Assembly: GCF_030272615.1 (NCBI RefSeq)
Contig: NC_081405.1
Span: 610,635,065 to 610,699,064, forward strand
Direction of reading: 5' to 3'
Length of the DNA stretch: 64,000 bases
From: Cryptomeria japonica
Lineage: Eukaryota; Streptophyta; Pinopsida; Cupressales; Cupressaceae
In this document: positions 12,590 through 23,619 of the stretch, in pieces
How positions within the stretch are numbered: the stretch's first letter is position 1
How the letters are laid out: every line of letters starts with the position of its first letter
Translations under genes and position numbers: made by a program
The notes under the pieces: model-generated
The model's database searches: none
Told to the model about the DNA's origin: nothing
What the model saw: the letters and a program-made list of their open reading frames with translations, nothing else

Positions 12590-13505
12590 GGCTGACACAT
12601 CAAAGATGTAAGCAAAGATGAAGGAGAAGAAGCCTTGATAGAACAAGTAAAGCCATCAGCAATTGATCTGGATGAGGAGAGGTTTTTGAGGGTTTTGAGT
12701 AGGGCAAATACTAAAGCTCATTTTGCCCCACCGAAATACGATGGAAAGTTGGATTCAGAGGAATTGATGGATTGGATCTCAAAGATGGAGAAATATTTTA
12801 ATTTTGAAAACACTGCAGAAGAAAGGAAGGTGAAATATGCTTATACTCGGTTGAAAGGTCATGCATCTCTTTGGTGGGAACATTTGTAGGTTGATAGACA
12901 AAGAAGAGGTACAGAGAATATTAAGATATCAGATCAGATGTTTACTAAATTGAAATCAAAGTTTATGCCAGCTGATTATCAATTGAATCTATTTTGGAAG
13001 TTGTAGATTTTGAGACAGAAGCAATCTAGTGTGAAGGAATACACCGAAGCATTTTACAAGTTGAATAGCAGTTCTAGACAAGTTGATGATGAAGTTGAAC
13101 AAGTCGAAATATATTTGAATGGATTGCAGGTGTCTATACAAGATGAAATTAGTTTGATAAAATTACAGAGTGTTGAACAGGCTTATCAGTATGCCCTAAA
13201 AGTAGAAGAGAAGCTAAACAAAAGACATGAGCAGAGGCAGAGAGATAGATGTGGAAGATTTACCAAAGGAAGATTTCAATGAGGAAGAGGATATACCAAA
13301 GGTAGAGGAACCTGTACAGATCAAAACAAGGACAAGCAAGTAAACAAAGAAGGTAATTTGTACTAGAAAGATGATATAAATTTCTACTGAAGGAGAACCG
13401 GATGGCTACCAGAGTGAGAATTTGGAAGACAAAACAAGAGAACATTTAGAGGAACTTGCTATAAGTATGGAATAGAAGGAAATCATTCTTTCAAGTGTAG
13501 GAAGA
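12590..13505 (+). pseudogene. Chromovirus gag with CCHC zinc knuckle
   Basis: A capsid-type segment begins near 12720 (FAPPKYDGKL, then WISKMEKYF) and contains the hallmark HASLWWEHL near 12860-12886. It continues with FYKLN and YLNGL at 13045-13125. A zinc knuckle lies at about 13457-13498 with its second Cys read as Tyr (C-Y-K-Y-G). In-frame stops at 12887, 13003 and 13363 are TAG at Gln-like sites; those at 13280 and 13393 are TGA at Arg-like sites. Confidence 0.8.
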
Positions 13506-13528
13506 CAAAGAATATCAGAAGAGAAGAA

Positions 13529-13870
13529 GTGGTGGAAGAAAACCCCACCGGATTAGACAATAAACCAGAAGATGGAGAACTATTGATGATGAGGAGAGCT
13601 TTGTGTCATACCAGGAGAGATGAAGATCTCTTGCAGAGGAAGAATTTTTTCAAGACCAGATGTAAGATATCCAGTAAGTGTTGTAAAGTTTTTATTGATA
13701 GTGGTAGTTTAGATAATCTTGTTTTAGAAGAGATATTGAATAAGTTGAATTTGGAGAGATTGAAACACCCTAAGCCTTATCAGATAGCATGGATTCAGGA
13801 TGAACATAATTTGTTAGTAATTGAGCAATGTTTGGTGAAACTAAAAAATTGGGAATTATCAGGATGAAGT
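13529..13870 (+). pseudogene. Chromovirus aspartic protease
   Basis: KVFIDSGSLDNLV near 13687-13725 contains the retropepsin catalytic triad D-S-G, followed by the expected hydrophobic strands. The frame ends in a TGA and shifts before the reverse transcriptase. Confidence 0.65.
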
Positions 13871-13976
13871 CTTGTGTGATATAATGCCTATGGATATTTG
13901 TCATCTTTTGTTGGTTAGACCTTAGCAATTTGATAGATAGGCAATACATGATGGGAGGAAGAATGCATACACTATT

Positions 13977-15530
13977 GTGGCCAATCAGATGAAGAAAACC
14001 TTGTTTCTCTTGGAGGAACCTTTGAAGAATGAAGTCTTTATGAATGCTAGAATCTGTTTGGTAGATGGAAGGAAATTCCTTGACGGATTAAGACATGAGA
14101 ACGTGTGTTTTTCCTTAATTCCTAAGAAGACTGAGAATCCAGAGCATGAAGAGGAACAACCAAAAGAGATAAAATATTTGTTGACAGAATGTGAAGACAT
14201 CATTTTAGATAATGTACCTCATAGATTGCCACTTGTGAGAATTATTAGTCATTGCATGCACCCGGTTCTCGGAGCTAGTTTGACTAACAAAGTTGTACAT
14301 TGGATGACACCAGTACAAAATGAAGAATTGAATAGACAAGTGCAAGAGTTGTTGAAAAAATATTTGATCAGGGAGAGTCTAAGCCCTTGTGCAATACTAG
14401 CAGTATTAGCACCTAAGAAGAAAGGAGAGTGGAGAATGTGTACTGATTGCAAAGCAATAAAAAATATCATAGTGAAATACCAAATTCCTTTTCCTAGGAT
14501 GGATGACATAATGGATTATTTGAGTGGAGCTAAATACTTTACAAAGATAGATTTGAAGAATGAATATCATCAAATCAGGATCAAGGAAGGAGATGAGTGG
14601 AAGACAACATTCAAAACAAATGAATGACTGTATGAATGGTTGGTGATGCGTTTTGGGTTAACTAATGCATCGAGTACTTTCATGAGGCCGATGAATGAGG
14701 TATTGAAGAAATTCTTGGGTAAGTTTTTTATTGTATATTTGGATGACATTCTAATTTTCAGTAAGACAAAAGAGGACCATTTGCTGCATTTGAGACAAGT
14801 TTTGCAGAGGTTGAGAGAAGAAAAGTTGCTGATAAATATTAAGAAGTGTACTTTCATGAAGGGTGAGCTATTCTATTTGGGATTTATAATATCTGAGGAT
14901 GGTTTGAAGGTGGACCTTGAGAAAGTAAAAGCAATTGTTCAGTGGCCTACACCAGAAAGCAGTGGAGAGGTAAGATCATTTCATGGATTGGCTAGTTTCT
15001 ACCAAAAGTTCATCAGAAATTTTAGTTCAATTTGTAACCCTATGACTAAGACCATGAGGGGAGATCGGAAGGAATTCAAGTGGACCACCGGAAAAAACAA
15101 AAGTTTTGAACTGTTGAATCATAAAGTGACTGAGAAGCCTATGTTAGCTTTATCGGATTTCAATAAAGTATTTCAAGTGGATTGTGATGCAAGTGGAACA
15201 ACAATAGAAGAAGTCTTGAGTCAGGAAGGGAGAGCAGTAGCTTATTTCAGTGAGAAGTTGAATGTTTCCCAGAGGAGATATTCAGTGTATGATTAAAATT
15301 TTTATGCCATAGTTCAATCCTTGAAGAAGTGGAGACATTACCTGTTGCCTAAGGAGTTTGTGTTGTATACAAATCATCAAGCTTTGAATATTTGAATAGT
15401 CAGAGTAAGCTGAATCATAGACATATGAGATGGGTAGAGTTTTTGTAGAGTTACACCTTTGTGTTGAAGCATAGAAGTGGGAAATATAACAAAGTTGTTG
15501 ATGCGTTGAGTAGGAGAAGGAATTTGTTGA
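13977..15530 (+). pseudogene. Chromovirus reverse transcriptase and RNase H
   Basis: The reverse transcriptase motifs appear in order: LAPKKKGEWRMCTD near 14405-14450, FTKIDLKNEYHQIRI near 14539-14583, and the catalytic YLDDILIF near 14735-14758. The connection region FHGLASFYQKFIRNFS is near 14980-15025. RNase H follows with QVDCDAS near 15175-15195 and a shifted continuation to about 15530. A TGA at 14625 replaces a residue that is usually Gly in N-E-G-L-Y-E-W. Copying RNA into DNA was its role in the virus-like particle; this copy cannot encode it. Confidence 0.9.
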
Positions 15531-15689
15531 CATAGATGAGAGTGATAATATTAGGATTTAAGGAATTGGAGACCTTGTATGATGATGACCCGAATTTTGT
15601 AGAACCTTGGAGAGCATGTAGAGAACTGGTTATGGTATATAGAAGAAAGTGGTTAGACTACTTCATTCGAGATGGGATGTTATTCAGAG

Positions 15690-16440
15690 GAGTTTAGGTG
15701 TGCATACCTAAGAGTTCTATGAGGGAGAATCTGATAAAGGAGAAACACAGTGGAGGATTAGCTAGATATTTTGGTATTGATCAAATAGTAGCATTGGTGA
15801 GTGAGAAGTACTTTTGGCCCCAGATTCATAAGGATGTTAAGAGATATGTGCAAAGTTGTAGAGTTTGTCAAGTTGCAAAGGGTAGTAGTCAAGATGTGGG
15901 ATTGTATAAACCTTTGACAGTACTGGTGAGACCTTGGGAAGATATAAGCATGGATTTCATACTTGGATTGCCTAAAACACCATGAGGGAATAATTATGTA
16001 TTTGTTGTAGTGGATAGATTCTCGAAGATGGCTCATTTCATACCTTGTAAGAAGACATCAGATGCATTACATGTAGCATACCTATTTTTCAAGGAAGTAG
16101 TAAGATTGCATGGATTACCTAGGAGCATAGTTTCAGATAGAGACACTAAGTTTATTGGCTATTTTTGGAGAACACTTTGGAAGAAGATGAAGACAAATTT
16201 GACGTTTAGTTCTACTTTTCATGCACAGACCGATGGACAAACATAAGTAGTTAACCGAAGCTTGGGAAATTTGTTGAGATATTTAGTTGGAGATAAGACC
16301 AGAAGTTGGGATTTGATCCTTGCACAAGCAAAGTTTGCCTACAACAATTCAGTAAATAGGAGTACCAAAAGAATACCTTTTGAGATTGTTATTGGAGTGC
16401 ATCTAGAGGTATATCAAAATTAAGAGATATTAGTAGTGAA
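15690..16440 (+). pseudogene. Chromovirus integrase
   Basis: The zinc-binding domain reads HSGGLARYFG...CRVCQ near 15747-15880; the second His of the HHCC set is Tyr. The first two catalytic Asp residues are visible in SMDFILGLP (15945-15975) and IVSDRDTKF (16125-16155). The catalytic Glu is gone: after TDGQT (near 16228) the codon is TAA. The frame is also broken by a TGA near 15983. Confidence 0.85.
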
Positions 16441-16639
16441 GATAGGAGAAGTTCAAAAGAAGAAGACTTTGTAGATCTCATGGCAGCCTTGCATATTTAG
16501 GTTAAGAAGCACTTGGAGGACATGAACAACAAGTATAAGGAGAAGGCAGATGAGAAGAGGAGACATAAGGAATTTGAAGTTGGCGATGAAGTGATGGTAT
16601 ATCTAAAAAAAGAAAGATTCCCGATTGGAACTTATAACA

Positions 16640-16990
16640 AATTGCAGATGAAAATTTTTGGACCTTGTGGGATTTGAGAAAGTTTACTTTTGAGAAGGCA
16701 TATCAAGTGCAGTTACCAGATAGTCTGAGTATTTCACCAGTGTTTATAATTGCAGATCTTCATGAGTATCATGAACCAGAATTTAGTGAGAACGGTATTG
16801 TAAACTTAGAGAAACAGTTGCCCCATAAGGAACCGGATCAGATTGAAGAAATTTTGGATAGTAGGATTGGGTGTAGTGCCCAGAGCAGTCAGTATAAGGA
16901 GTATCTTATGAAGTGGAAGGACAGTTGAAGATTCATCTTGGATTTTTCAAGAAGAGGTAGACCACCTTGGTTTTCTCTCACCCCAACAAA
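16640..16990 (+). pseudogene. Chromodomain at the integrase C-terminus
   Basis: The segment QIEEILDSRIG...YKEYLMKWKDS (about 16835-16928) has the layout of a chromovirus chromodomain, which binds chromatin marks and directs integration. A stop follows KDS, where such domains normally continue through a conserved Trp. Confidence 0.7.
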
Positions 16991-17025
16991 GTGAGAGACT
17001 CAATTTTTCAATAACTCCGGATGTT

Positions 17026-17563
17026 TGATGTAGGAGCATCCCTGTTTCATAGTAATCTTGCATCAACCAAAAACATTTTCCTTTCTGTTTTGCTTTTTGT
17101 TTGTAGTTTCAAAATTTCTTTCTATGTGTCCTGATTTTGGCTCACCAAATCTTATGGAATTGGATTCTACTTGAAGACTTGATCATCTTCCTTATTCCCA
17201 AACCGCAAAGCATTTGGATCATTTTTCGGCAAGTTATTGCTATTGGTTTCCATGATAGTTTCTTGTTACTGATTAACACTTCCTACTACCGATTTCCTGA
17301 ACCTATTTGCATTTGTGATCTATCGGACCCCTTTCGAAGCTTGTGGAGCCCTAATCATTGATTCCAATATTTCTTGGCATGTGGCTAACCTTTTCCCATG
17401 ATCTACACTTTATCCTTTAGATTTTCCCGAGGGATCTCTTGGCGGAGGCTGACCTTGTTGGTTTTACATGTTAGGTCTTGTTCTTCGAGTTTTGATCCCT
17501 TTTTGGGCTGACCAGATCCCTTGGATAATATAAATCATTGTATTGAGAATTTAGAATGTAACA
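17026..17563 (+). repeat. 3' LTR of the chromovirus, truncated after U3
   Basis: It matches the 5' LTR from TGATGTAGG to AATGTAACA, including the TATA box (17529-17535), then similarity stops abruptly at 17563. The break lies about 30 bases beyond the TATA box, where transcription would be expected to start, so R and U5 are missing. Confidence 0.8.
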
Positions 17564-18724
17564 TCCATCAAACTTAGTGTTATACTATCCCTAGATCTTA
17601 TGCTTGGGTGCTTGCACATACCTCAAACTTAGTGTTATACTATCCATAGATTATCTCATTCTTAGATTCTCTTTCTCTTCATTTTAACTTTATCATGAGT
17701 ATGATATTAAGTTCATACTCCTACTAAAGTAGGGGCTAAATGTAGTATCATAAGTTGCATTCCTTTAATTATGAGTCCAATTTTACTCTCCTTGGGGATA
17801 ATTTTATTTTTCCCATTCGTCCAAGAATTTTGGGATGTCTTCCTGCCTTGAATTAATCCTCAATTAAAGAATATGAGTCCTATCCTATTTTAATTATTTA
17901 ACACAATCATGTTTGGGTGTTTATTTTAAGTTTTCCCTTTCTATTATATCATTTCAAGCTTATTTGTGTCTAATCCCATTTTAAATTTCAACACATCTTT
18001 TTCTCCATTTAAATTTCATGAATCCTAATATAAATTATAGATCAAATATCAGGTCCCTATTACCTTCTTTACTTTAAAATTTGTGCATATTTTCTCGGGT
18101 CACTTCAGACAAGTATGATGTGTCTAATTCTTTTTAGTTGAAATTTTAGGAGAATAATGTGTTGACCTTGAAATTTAAAAATCTATCCTTGAAATTGGTA
18201 TATGGACAATGCAAGTAGGACTAAAAGTGAATTTACTTTGAGAACCCTATAGAAGACATCGTCGCTAATTCATTTTATCATGTCTTCATAAGTTATCATC
18301 CCAATTTAAGAATAATTATTATTCTTCAAGTGCATATCTAGGTTAAAGGAACATCAACCTACAAAAAGTTTGTATTCAAATATGTTTTCATGATAGATTT
18401 TATGATGATTTACCATGTTATTGCATAAACACATGGAGAACTTATCCTAAGAGGATTGCATCATCAATATCATTAAGCTTGAGGTAATATTGTTTTAGTT
18501 CATTATATAACTTCATACTTCTATTTATTTCCTAATCATTAGTGTTTTAGTGTTAATTTCAACTTGATGTTTGACTGAGGATACTACCATACAAATCAAC
18601 ATCATTTCCCTCTCCTTTTATGCTTTTGCAAGTTTAGAAGCAAGATATAGGTTCAATATCCAAAAACTTGGATACTAGTAACTACCAACTTCAAAGCTAT
18701 CAGATGTCCATAATCCATTCAAAT
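17564..18724. other. Non-coding interval with a 23-bp exact direct repeat
   Basis: TCAAACTTAGTGTTATACTATCC starts at 17568 and again at 17623. Apart from this and general AT-richness no gene is supportable. Confidence 0.5.
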
Positions 18725-18998
18725 CTAGTATGCAGTTTCTGGATTAGATTGTGTGAGAAATTTTTAACCATCAACGTTTTGAATCACACTATGTGATTCA
18801 TTGTCGGGATGCAAGAGAGTTTAAGGAATTGAAAGATAGTGATTTGCATACCAAGGCATCAATAAAAAGAGGTCTGCAAATCACTATCTTTCAACTCGTT
18901 AAACTCTCTTGCATCCTGATGATGAATCATGAAGTGTGATTTGAAAGGTGGGTGATTCAAAATTTCTCACACAATCTAATCCAAAAATTGCATACTAG
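18725..18998. repeat. 274-bp foldback (inverted repeat), MITE-like
   Basis: The arms 18725-18848 and 18875-18998 are inverted copies that match at 107 of 124 positions without gaps and enclose a 26-base loop. Both outer ends read CTAGTATGCA. No clear TSD was found (AAAT on the left, AACT on the right). A transcript would fold into one long hairpin. Confidence 0.9.
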
Positions 18999-19768
18999 AA
19001 CTATCGCCTTATTCCTGAGGACTAGAGTGCCTAGCACCATAGTCCTCCCTATTCAGGGTAAAATTTGCCAAGAAGGCAGTGTAGAGTCTCAAGATTCCAC
19101 ATTGATTTCCATGATCAATTTATCATTTGTCAGGACTAAGGCACCTAGCCACATTGTCCGCATAGTTTTAACTTAAAATTTAGGCATGAGTTACTCTTTG
19201 CACCCCGTTTCTAATTTTGTACATGTTAGATGATTTCTAGATATGCATTTGTTTCTTGATGTTGATTATTTGCATTGTTGCACTATTTAGCCTATTTATT
19301 TACATCTATCTTATCAAATTTGTCAAATCAAAAATAGAAAAATCAAACCATCAAGTTCCTAGCTCTCCCAAGTGTTTTTACTTGGTCCGATTGGTTGCTA
19401 TCCAATGCAATTGTCGGGATTGGGTAGAATTCCTGGTTTACATGTTTAGACTAGTGAGCCCTATTTTCCCCTACATTACAAGAGTATTATATAATATTTT
19501 CTAGTAAGCTTCACTAATAGGTTCTTGTAATATAGATATTATTGATATATATGTATCTCTATATTCTCACGATTAAGACTTACAAAAAGTGTTTCTTGAT
19601 CATAATGGTTCTCTATATAATCTTCCTTATGATATACCCACTAGTACATTGAAGAATCTCATCCTTATATATACTCATCAAAATGTGAAAGCTATGGTAA
19701 ATTATGCAAGAGTAGAGAGGTACATGACACATATGCATAACATGGAAACCAATCACCCTATTAAGAAG
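18999..19768. other. Interval without a gene; diverged internal repeat
   Basis: Around 19017-19046 (GGACTAGAGTGCCTAGCACC) and 19132-19160 (GGACTAAGGCACCTAGCCAC) a similar motif recurs about 115 bases apart. Nothing else is supportable. Confidence 0.3.
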
Positions 19769-21195
19769 AACTACTAAAAAAAATTAATGTGATAAAATTT
19801 ATTCAAATGGAGAGTGGGAGTTGGTGTTCTACTAGGGTTTCAGGTGGACAGACTAGAGGTATTGATGCAAAGGATTTGAAAGGGGATGACGGGGATGGAG
19901 ATGGTGGGCAATATGTTTTTTGCATGAGGTTTATGCACTCTTTGGTGGCTATTTGCCCCCCTCGATGGTTGTCTCTATTGTGTCCCTATTCTTTTTGCAT
20001 GTTTCTCTTGTGTGAGGTGGGATGAAGCTATCTGCAGCCCCTATTCTTTAATCTTTAGGGTGGATCGAGGCTCAGTGGTGTGTTCTCTGCTTCTTGCCTG
20101 TGCAGATGCTTCTCTTCATATGTTGGGGCTGGTGCTTGGTCTTCATGCTTTGATAAGTTTGGAGTTGTGCACATTTGGAGGTCTAGTTTGGAGTTTCTTT
20201 CCCTCTTTGTTGTGGGCTTCTTGGCTTTGAGGAACCCTATTATGAGTTTTGTAGTCTTTACCTTCTGGGGGCTTTTTTTTTCTCTCCTTCTTTCAAGCAG
20301 TTTTATTCATGTTTGGGCTTTTGATGGCTTTGTTCTTCTCGGTAATCAGGCAGTTTCTTTCAAGGGCCTAGATTGACCATGATTTGTTTATGGTTAGGGT
20401 TTTGTTCTCTTGAGGTTGCTTGATGCTAATTTTTTTTTCTTCTCAAATAGGAAAATGTTGTTCTTAGTTAGGTACTCCTTTGTTTGGCTTGTATTGAGGT
20501 GGTGGCTATTCCTATGGAGGTGGTGTTTTGCTAGGTGGAAGGGGTTGGTTGTTGCACTTTGTGGTCTACTTATTTTTTTGGCTTCTTGGTTGAGGGGTTA
20601 AATTGTTTTCTTCTTTTCCTAATGCTAGTCAGTGTTTCTCTTACTCCTATTGAGGTGGAAAGCATTATTGTTGGAGGAATACTAATGTTCAATCGGAGAG
20701 GCTTTGCTAGTTTCATCTTGATGGTTTTGGGAGCCATGTCAAAACCCAATCTGAAGGTTTGGAGTTCCTTTCAAAACCCCCTGATCCTTTTCTTGCATGC
20801 GAATTTCTGTGAGGCTTAGCTAGCTGGACAATTTGTTCTTGATGGTTTTTTTTGATGAATCTGGTTGTTAAGGTTTTCGAAGCCTTGCTAAAACCCAATG
20901 TTCAAGTTAAAGGATCCTGGAGAAACCCTTGGATCTCTTGTATGACCAACATCTTCTATTTGATAGCTTAGGCTTTTTGGGTGGCTTTGCTTCATCTTTG
21001 CTACTCTTCCAATGGTTGGTTGTTGGTGAGTTGCGTTTAGTCTTTGTTTGAAGCTTTTTGCAACATTCTATTTATGGATTCTGAATTCCTATCTAATTCC
21101 AGATGGTTTTGGGTCCCTTCAAAACCTATTGTAAAGGGTTTCAGGTCCCCCAAAAACATGTTTTTCCCTAATAAAAAACTACTAAAATAAATTGA
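19769..21195 (+). mobile_element. 5'-truncated LINE with target-site duplications
   Basis: The insert (19788-21176) is flanked by AACTACTAAAAAAAATTAA (19769-19787) and AACTACTAAAATAAATTGA (21177-21195), 17 of 19 identical, as expected of an L1-type insertion. Its T/G-rich body and its end (CCTATTGTAAAGGGTTTC..., TTTTTCCCTAATAAAAA) match the LINE tail at 35300-35356. No reverse-transcriptase reading survives; this is mostly 3' untranslated sequence, with a Gly/Asp-rich scrap near 19806-19920. Confidence 0.7.
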
Positions 21196-22050
21196 AATTT
21201 CTTATGGTTAAGATTTATGTCTTACAATAGCAAGAAATAGTTAACTGGGGGAATTTATATGAAAGTAATAATCTCATTATTTCTCCCTAATGATCTATAG
21301 GGATGAAACTAAGATTTATTTTCCCTCCAAATATATTAGGGATTTGGTATAATAGGTCAACCATTATAGATTGACTAATATATGTGAGCTAGAGGTACTT
21401 AATATATTAAATATTTGAATTGTTTTAAGTCAAGAAAATTAATTTAGATTTTTAAAAAAACCACTTGAATAAATTATTTCAAATATTTTTTAGATAAAAT
21501 TAAGTAAACTAAAGTCCATTTTTTCATCACATACAAAAGTTGTGTTATTTAAAAAAATCAAGCCAAATTTTCATTCAATATACCCCACTCTAATGCAAAT
21601 TCAACAAAATTTCTTGATGTTTAAGAATTCAAATTCATTATAGGAATCAATTGGACCACTAACAATTTATACTTATTAAAGTTGTGGAAAAGCATATGTA
21701 ATGGAAAAATAAGTTTCAAGGGTATATTTGAACTAAAAACTTAAATTGATAGTAAACATGGGAAGATGCATTGATTTTTCTTATTTTAGATAAATAGTTA
21801 AAAAGTATAGATTTGAACAAGATGATAGGTAGAAAATTCTAAACTAAAATCCTTTTATAAATGAATGGGATTGCAAAACCATTCAAATGCTATGACTCTA
21901 ATCTAAGATGTAGTATACATTAAAGAAAAAAGGGGCATTTTTAAAAAGAGAATTAACCAACTAATTAACTACAAATATATATAAAATATTAAAATTATAT
22001 TACAATTGTTTATTTTGACAACATTTTTACATTTACAAAGTGTTCTATAA
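21196..22050. other. AT-rich interval downstream of the RAV gene
   Basis: No gene, repeat or mobile-element signature was recognised. Confidence 0.4.
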
Positions 22051-22051
22051 T

Positions 22052-22057
22052 TTTATT
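22052..22057 (-). terminator. Candidate polyadenylation signal of the RAV gene
   Basis: AATAAA on the minus strand, about 133 bases beyond the RAV stop codon; position and orientation fit a 3' UTR end. Confidence 0.4.
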
Positions 22058-22189
22058 AGAGAAACAGTAAATTCAGTCACAAATCCCTATATGTTCTCCA
22101 GAAGGTACTTACAGAGTTTTATGGAACTTCGAACTTCTCTCTGCTGCCTTCACCTTCGACCTAACTTTTCGAGCGCTTCAACAGTATTA

Positions 22190-23485
22190 TTATACTCTTT
22201 CCTTGTCAGCTGTGCCCGATGGAAAAGGATTCGACGTGGATGAAGATAGTAAACCTAGATTTACTCCAAACACCATAACCCGTGAAGGATAAGCTGAACC
22301 AGGCGAAGATACAATTTTTCTTGGCAGATTTGGATGATCGAGCGGCCACAACTCTCTCTTATCAGACCCTGAGTGTTTCAATGAGGAGAGACTGAAGAAG
22401 TCAGAAGCAGATGAACAATTGGGTGGGAAAGGGATTAACCGTGGGATGAAAGAATTGAACACTCTGGATGTATGCTCAATCGATTGGGGCAAGTACAATA
22501 CCCGGTTCGACTGGCTATAGCTAACCGCAGGAACATGAAAATCACCAAGACCTGATTGTTTGTTGGGAAGGAAATTGCAGGTCTTGGGGCAAAAACTAAT
22601 GTACAGTTGCCGAGAACCACCAGTACTACAGTGAAAGGTCACGATATCCCCAGTATGGAGGTCCTTGTTCTTGATGAACCTTCTCCAGCCCTTAGTGAGC
22701 ACGTAGCTCTTGCTACTACTCCAGTATGAATACTTGAATCTCCATGTTTTGCCTGTGGTGTCTTCAAAATTTAACATGTTGCCATCTTCTGCCTGAGCAG
22801 CTTCGAGAGGAAAGCATCGCTGGGCATGGTGTTTGGGTATTACCAGCCGGTTCAGCTTCCCCACATCGCTGGGCGTCAAGGCCTTGTCAAACAGGTGCTC
22901 CCTCGGGAATACTGTGATCTCTGCCTCTGACCGGATCGAATCGGTGACCAAGGTCCGGTCGTTACTTTCGTAGGAGTTTTGGAGTTCTTCATGGTAGGTG
23001 TGTGATCTAAGCATGTTGACGATCTCTGCCTCAGAATGGCAGCGGAGAAACATCGCCTCCGGGTGAGTTTCGTCCATACGGATGAAGTTGGTGATGGCTT
23101 TGCGGCCACAGATTCTGATGGCAGCAGTGTCGTAAGATTGGGCGGCTTCTTCTTCCGCGTCGAATGTGCCAAGCCAGACCCGCCTGTTATTTACATAAAT
23201 CTGTGCGCCCCACTTACCGTTAGATTGGAGAACGACGCCCTTGTACTGCGATGATGAGCCCCTTTTCTTGCACACCTCCTCGGAGATCTGGCTAATTCCA
23301 CTTACACTTCTTTTCAATACACACGAAGGAATACTCTGCCTTCCAGTCTCCGATAAAACAGAAGAGATGGAGTCCTCCTGAGTTTTGCAGTCGCTTCCGA
23401 CACCTTCCTCGATGCTATCCATTTCTTCTCTACTGGAAACTGTAATTGGCTTTTTCTCTAGAGGCTGGCATTTGAAGGACCCCAT
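22190..23485 (-). CDS. RAV-type transcription factor (AP2 + B3 domains)
   Basis: An intact 431-residue single-exon frame starting [10 protein letters not shown] and ending KERV-TAA; RAV genes are usually intronless and of about this length. The AP2 domain is at about residues 80-135 (YKGVV, KWGAQIY, RVWLGTF, ITNF). The B3 domain is at about 195-300 ([43 protein letters not shown]). Near the C-terminus (403-410) VMVFGVNL resembles the R/K-L-F-G-V repression motif, with Val where Leu is usual. A basic KKRGSS run (73-78) could aid nuclear import. RAV proteins bind bipartite DNA sites and commonly repress, with known roles in flowering, growth and stress. It is the only clearly functional gene here, is higher in GC than its surroundings, and has a decayed duplicate 10 kb away at 33700-34375. 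Confidence 0.95.
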   Translation of the reverse strand: MGSFKCQPLEKKPITVSSREEMDSIEEGVGSDCKTQEDSISSVLSETGRQSIPSCVLKRSVSGISQISEEVCKKRGSSSQYKGVVLQSNGKWGAQIYVNNRRVWLGTFDAEEEAAQSYDTAAIRICGRKAITNFIRMDETHPEAMFLRCHSEAEIVNMLRSHTYHEELQNSYESNDRTLVTDSIRSEAEITVFPREHLFDKALTPSDVGKLNRLVIPKHHAQRCFPLEAAQAEDGNMLNFEDTTGKTWRFKYSYWSSSKSYVLTKGWRRFIKNKDLHTGDIVTFHCSTGGSRQLYISFCPKTCNFLPNKQSGLGDFHVPAVSYSQSNRVLYLPQSIEHTSRVFNSFIPRLIPFPPNCSSASDFFSLSSLKHSGSDKRELWPLDHPNLPRKIVSSPGSAYPSRVMVFGVNLGLLSSSTSNPFPSGTADKERV

Positions 23486-23589
23486 TCTCAGATCGCAACA
23501 CTAATTTAGTAGTTGACAATGGTGCCTATGTAATCGATTATTAGGAGGAAATATTTAGTTGGAGGAAGAGTTTATATTCATATAAGAAT

Positions 23590-23597
23590 CTATATAC
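23590..23597 (-). promoter_or_regulatory. Candidate TATA box of the RAV gene
   Basis: GTATATAG on the minus strand about 105 bases before the ATG would place the 5' end of the mRNA roughly 70-80 bases ahead of the start codon. Confidence 0.4.
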
Positions 23598-23619
23598 ACT
23601 TGATTGTCCAATTCGTCCA

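Larger units (their letters stand above)
11612..17563 (+). mobile_element. Chromovirus (Ty3/gypsy) retrotransposon, nearly full length
   Basis: The parts are in canonical order: 5' LTR, primer-binding site, Gag with zinc knuckle, protease, reverse transcriptase, RNase H, integrase, chromodomain, and a truncated 3' LTR. The two LTRs align clearly (both start TGATG[C/T]AGGAGCATCC). Reading frames change between 13500 and 13977, and again around 15400 and 16500, and there are more than ten stops, so the copy is dead. No TSD can be read because the 3' LTR is cut short. Confidence 0.9.

Noticed and set aside
20012-20819. Overlapping Trp/Leu/Phe-rich frames resembling membrane proteins
   Set aside because: They lie in the T/G-rich 3' part of a LINE bracketed by TSDs; overlapping frames all look hydrophobic because of base composition.
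23036-23254. Frame on the plus strand opposite RAV
   Set aside because: Antisense shadow of the RAV AP2 region.
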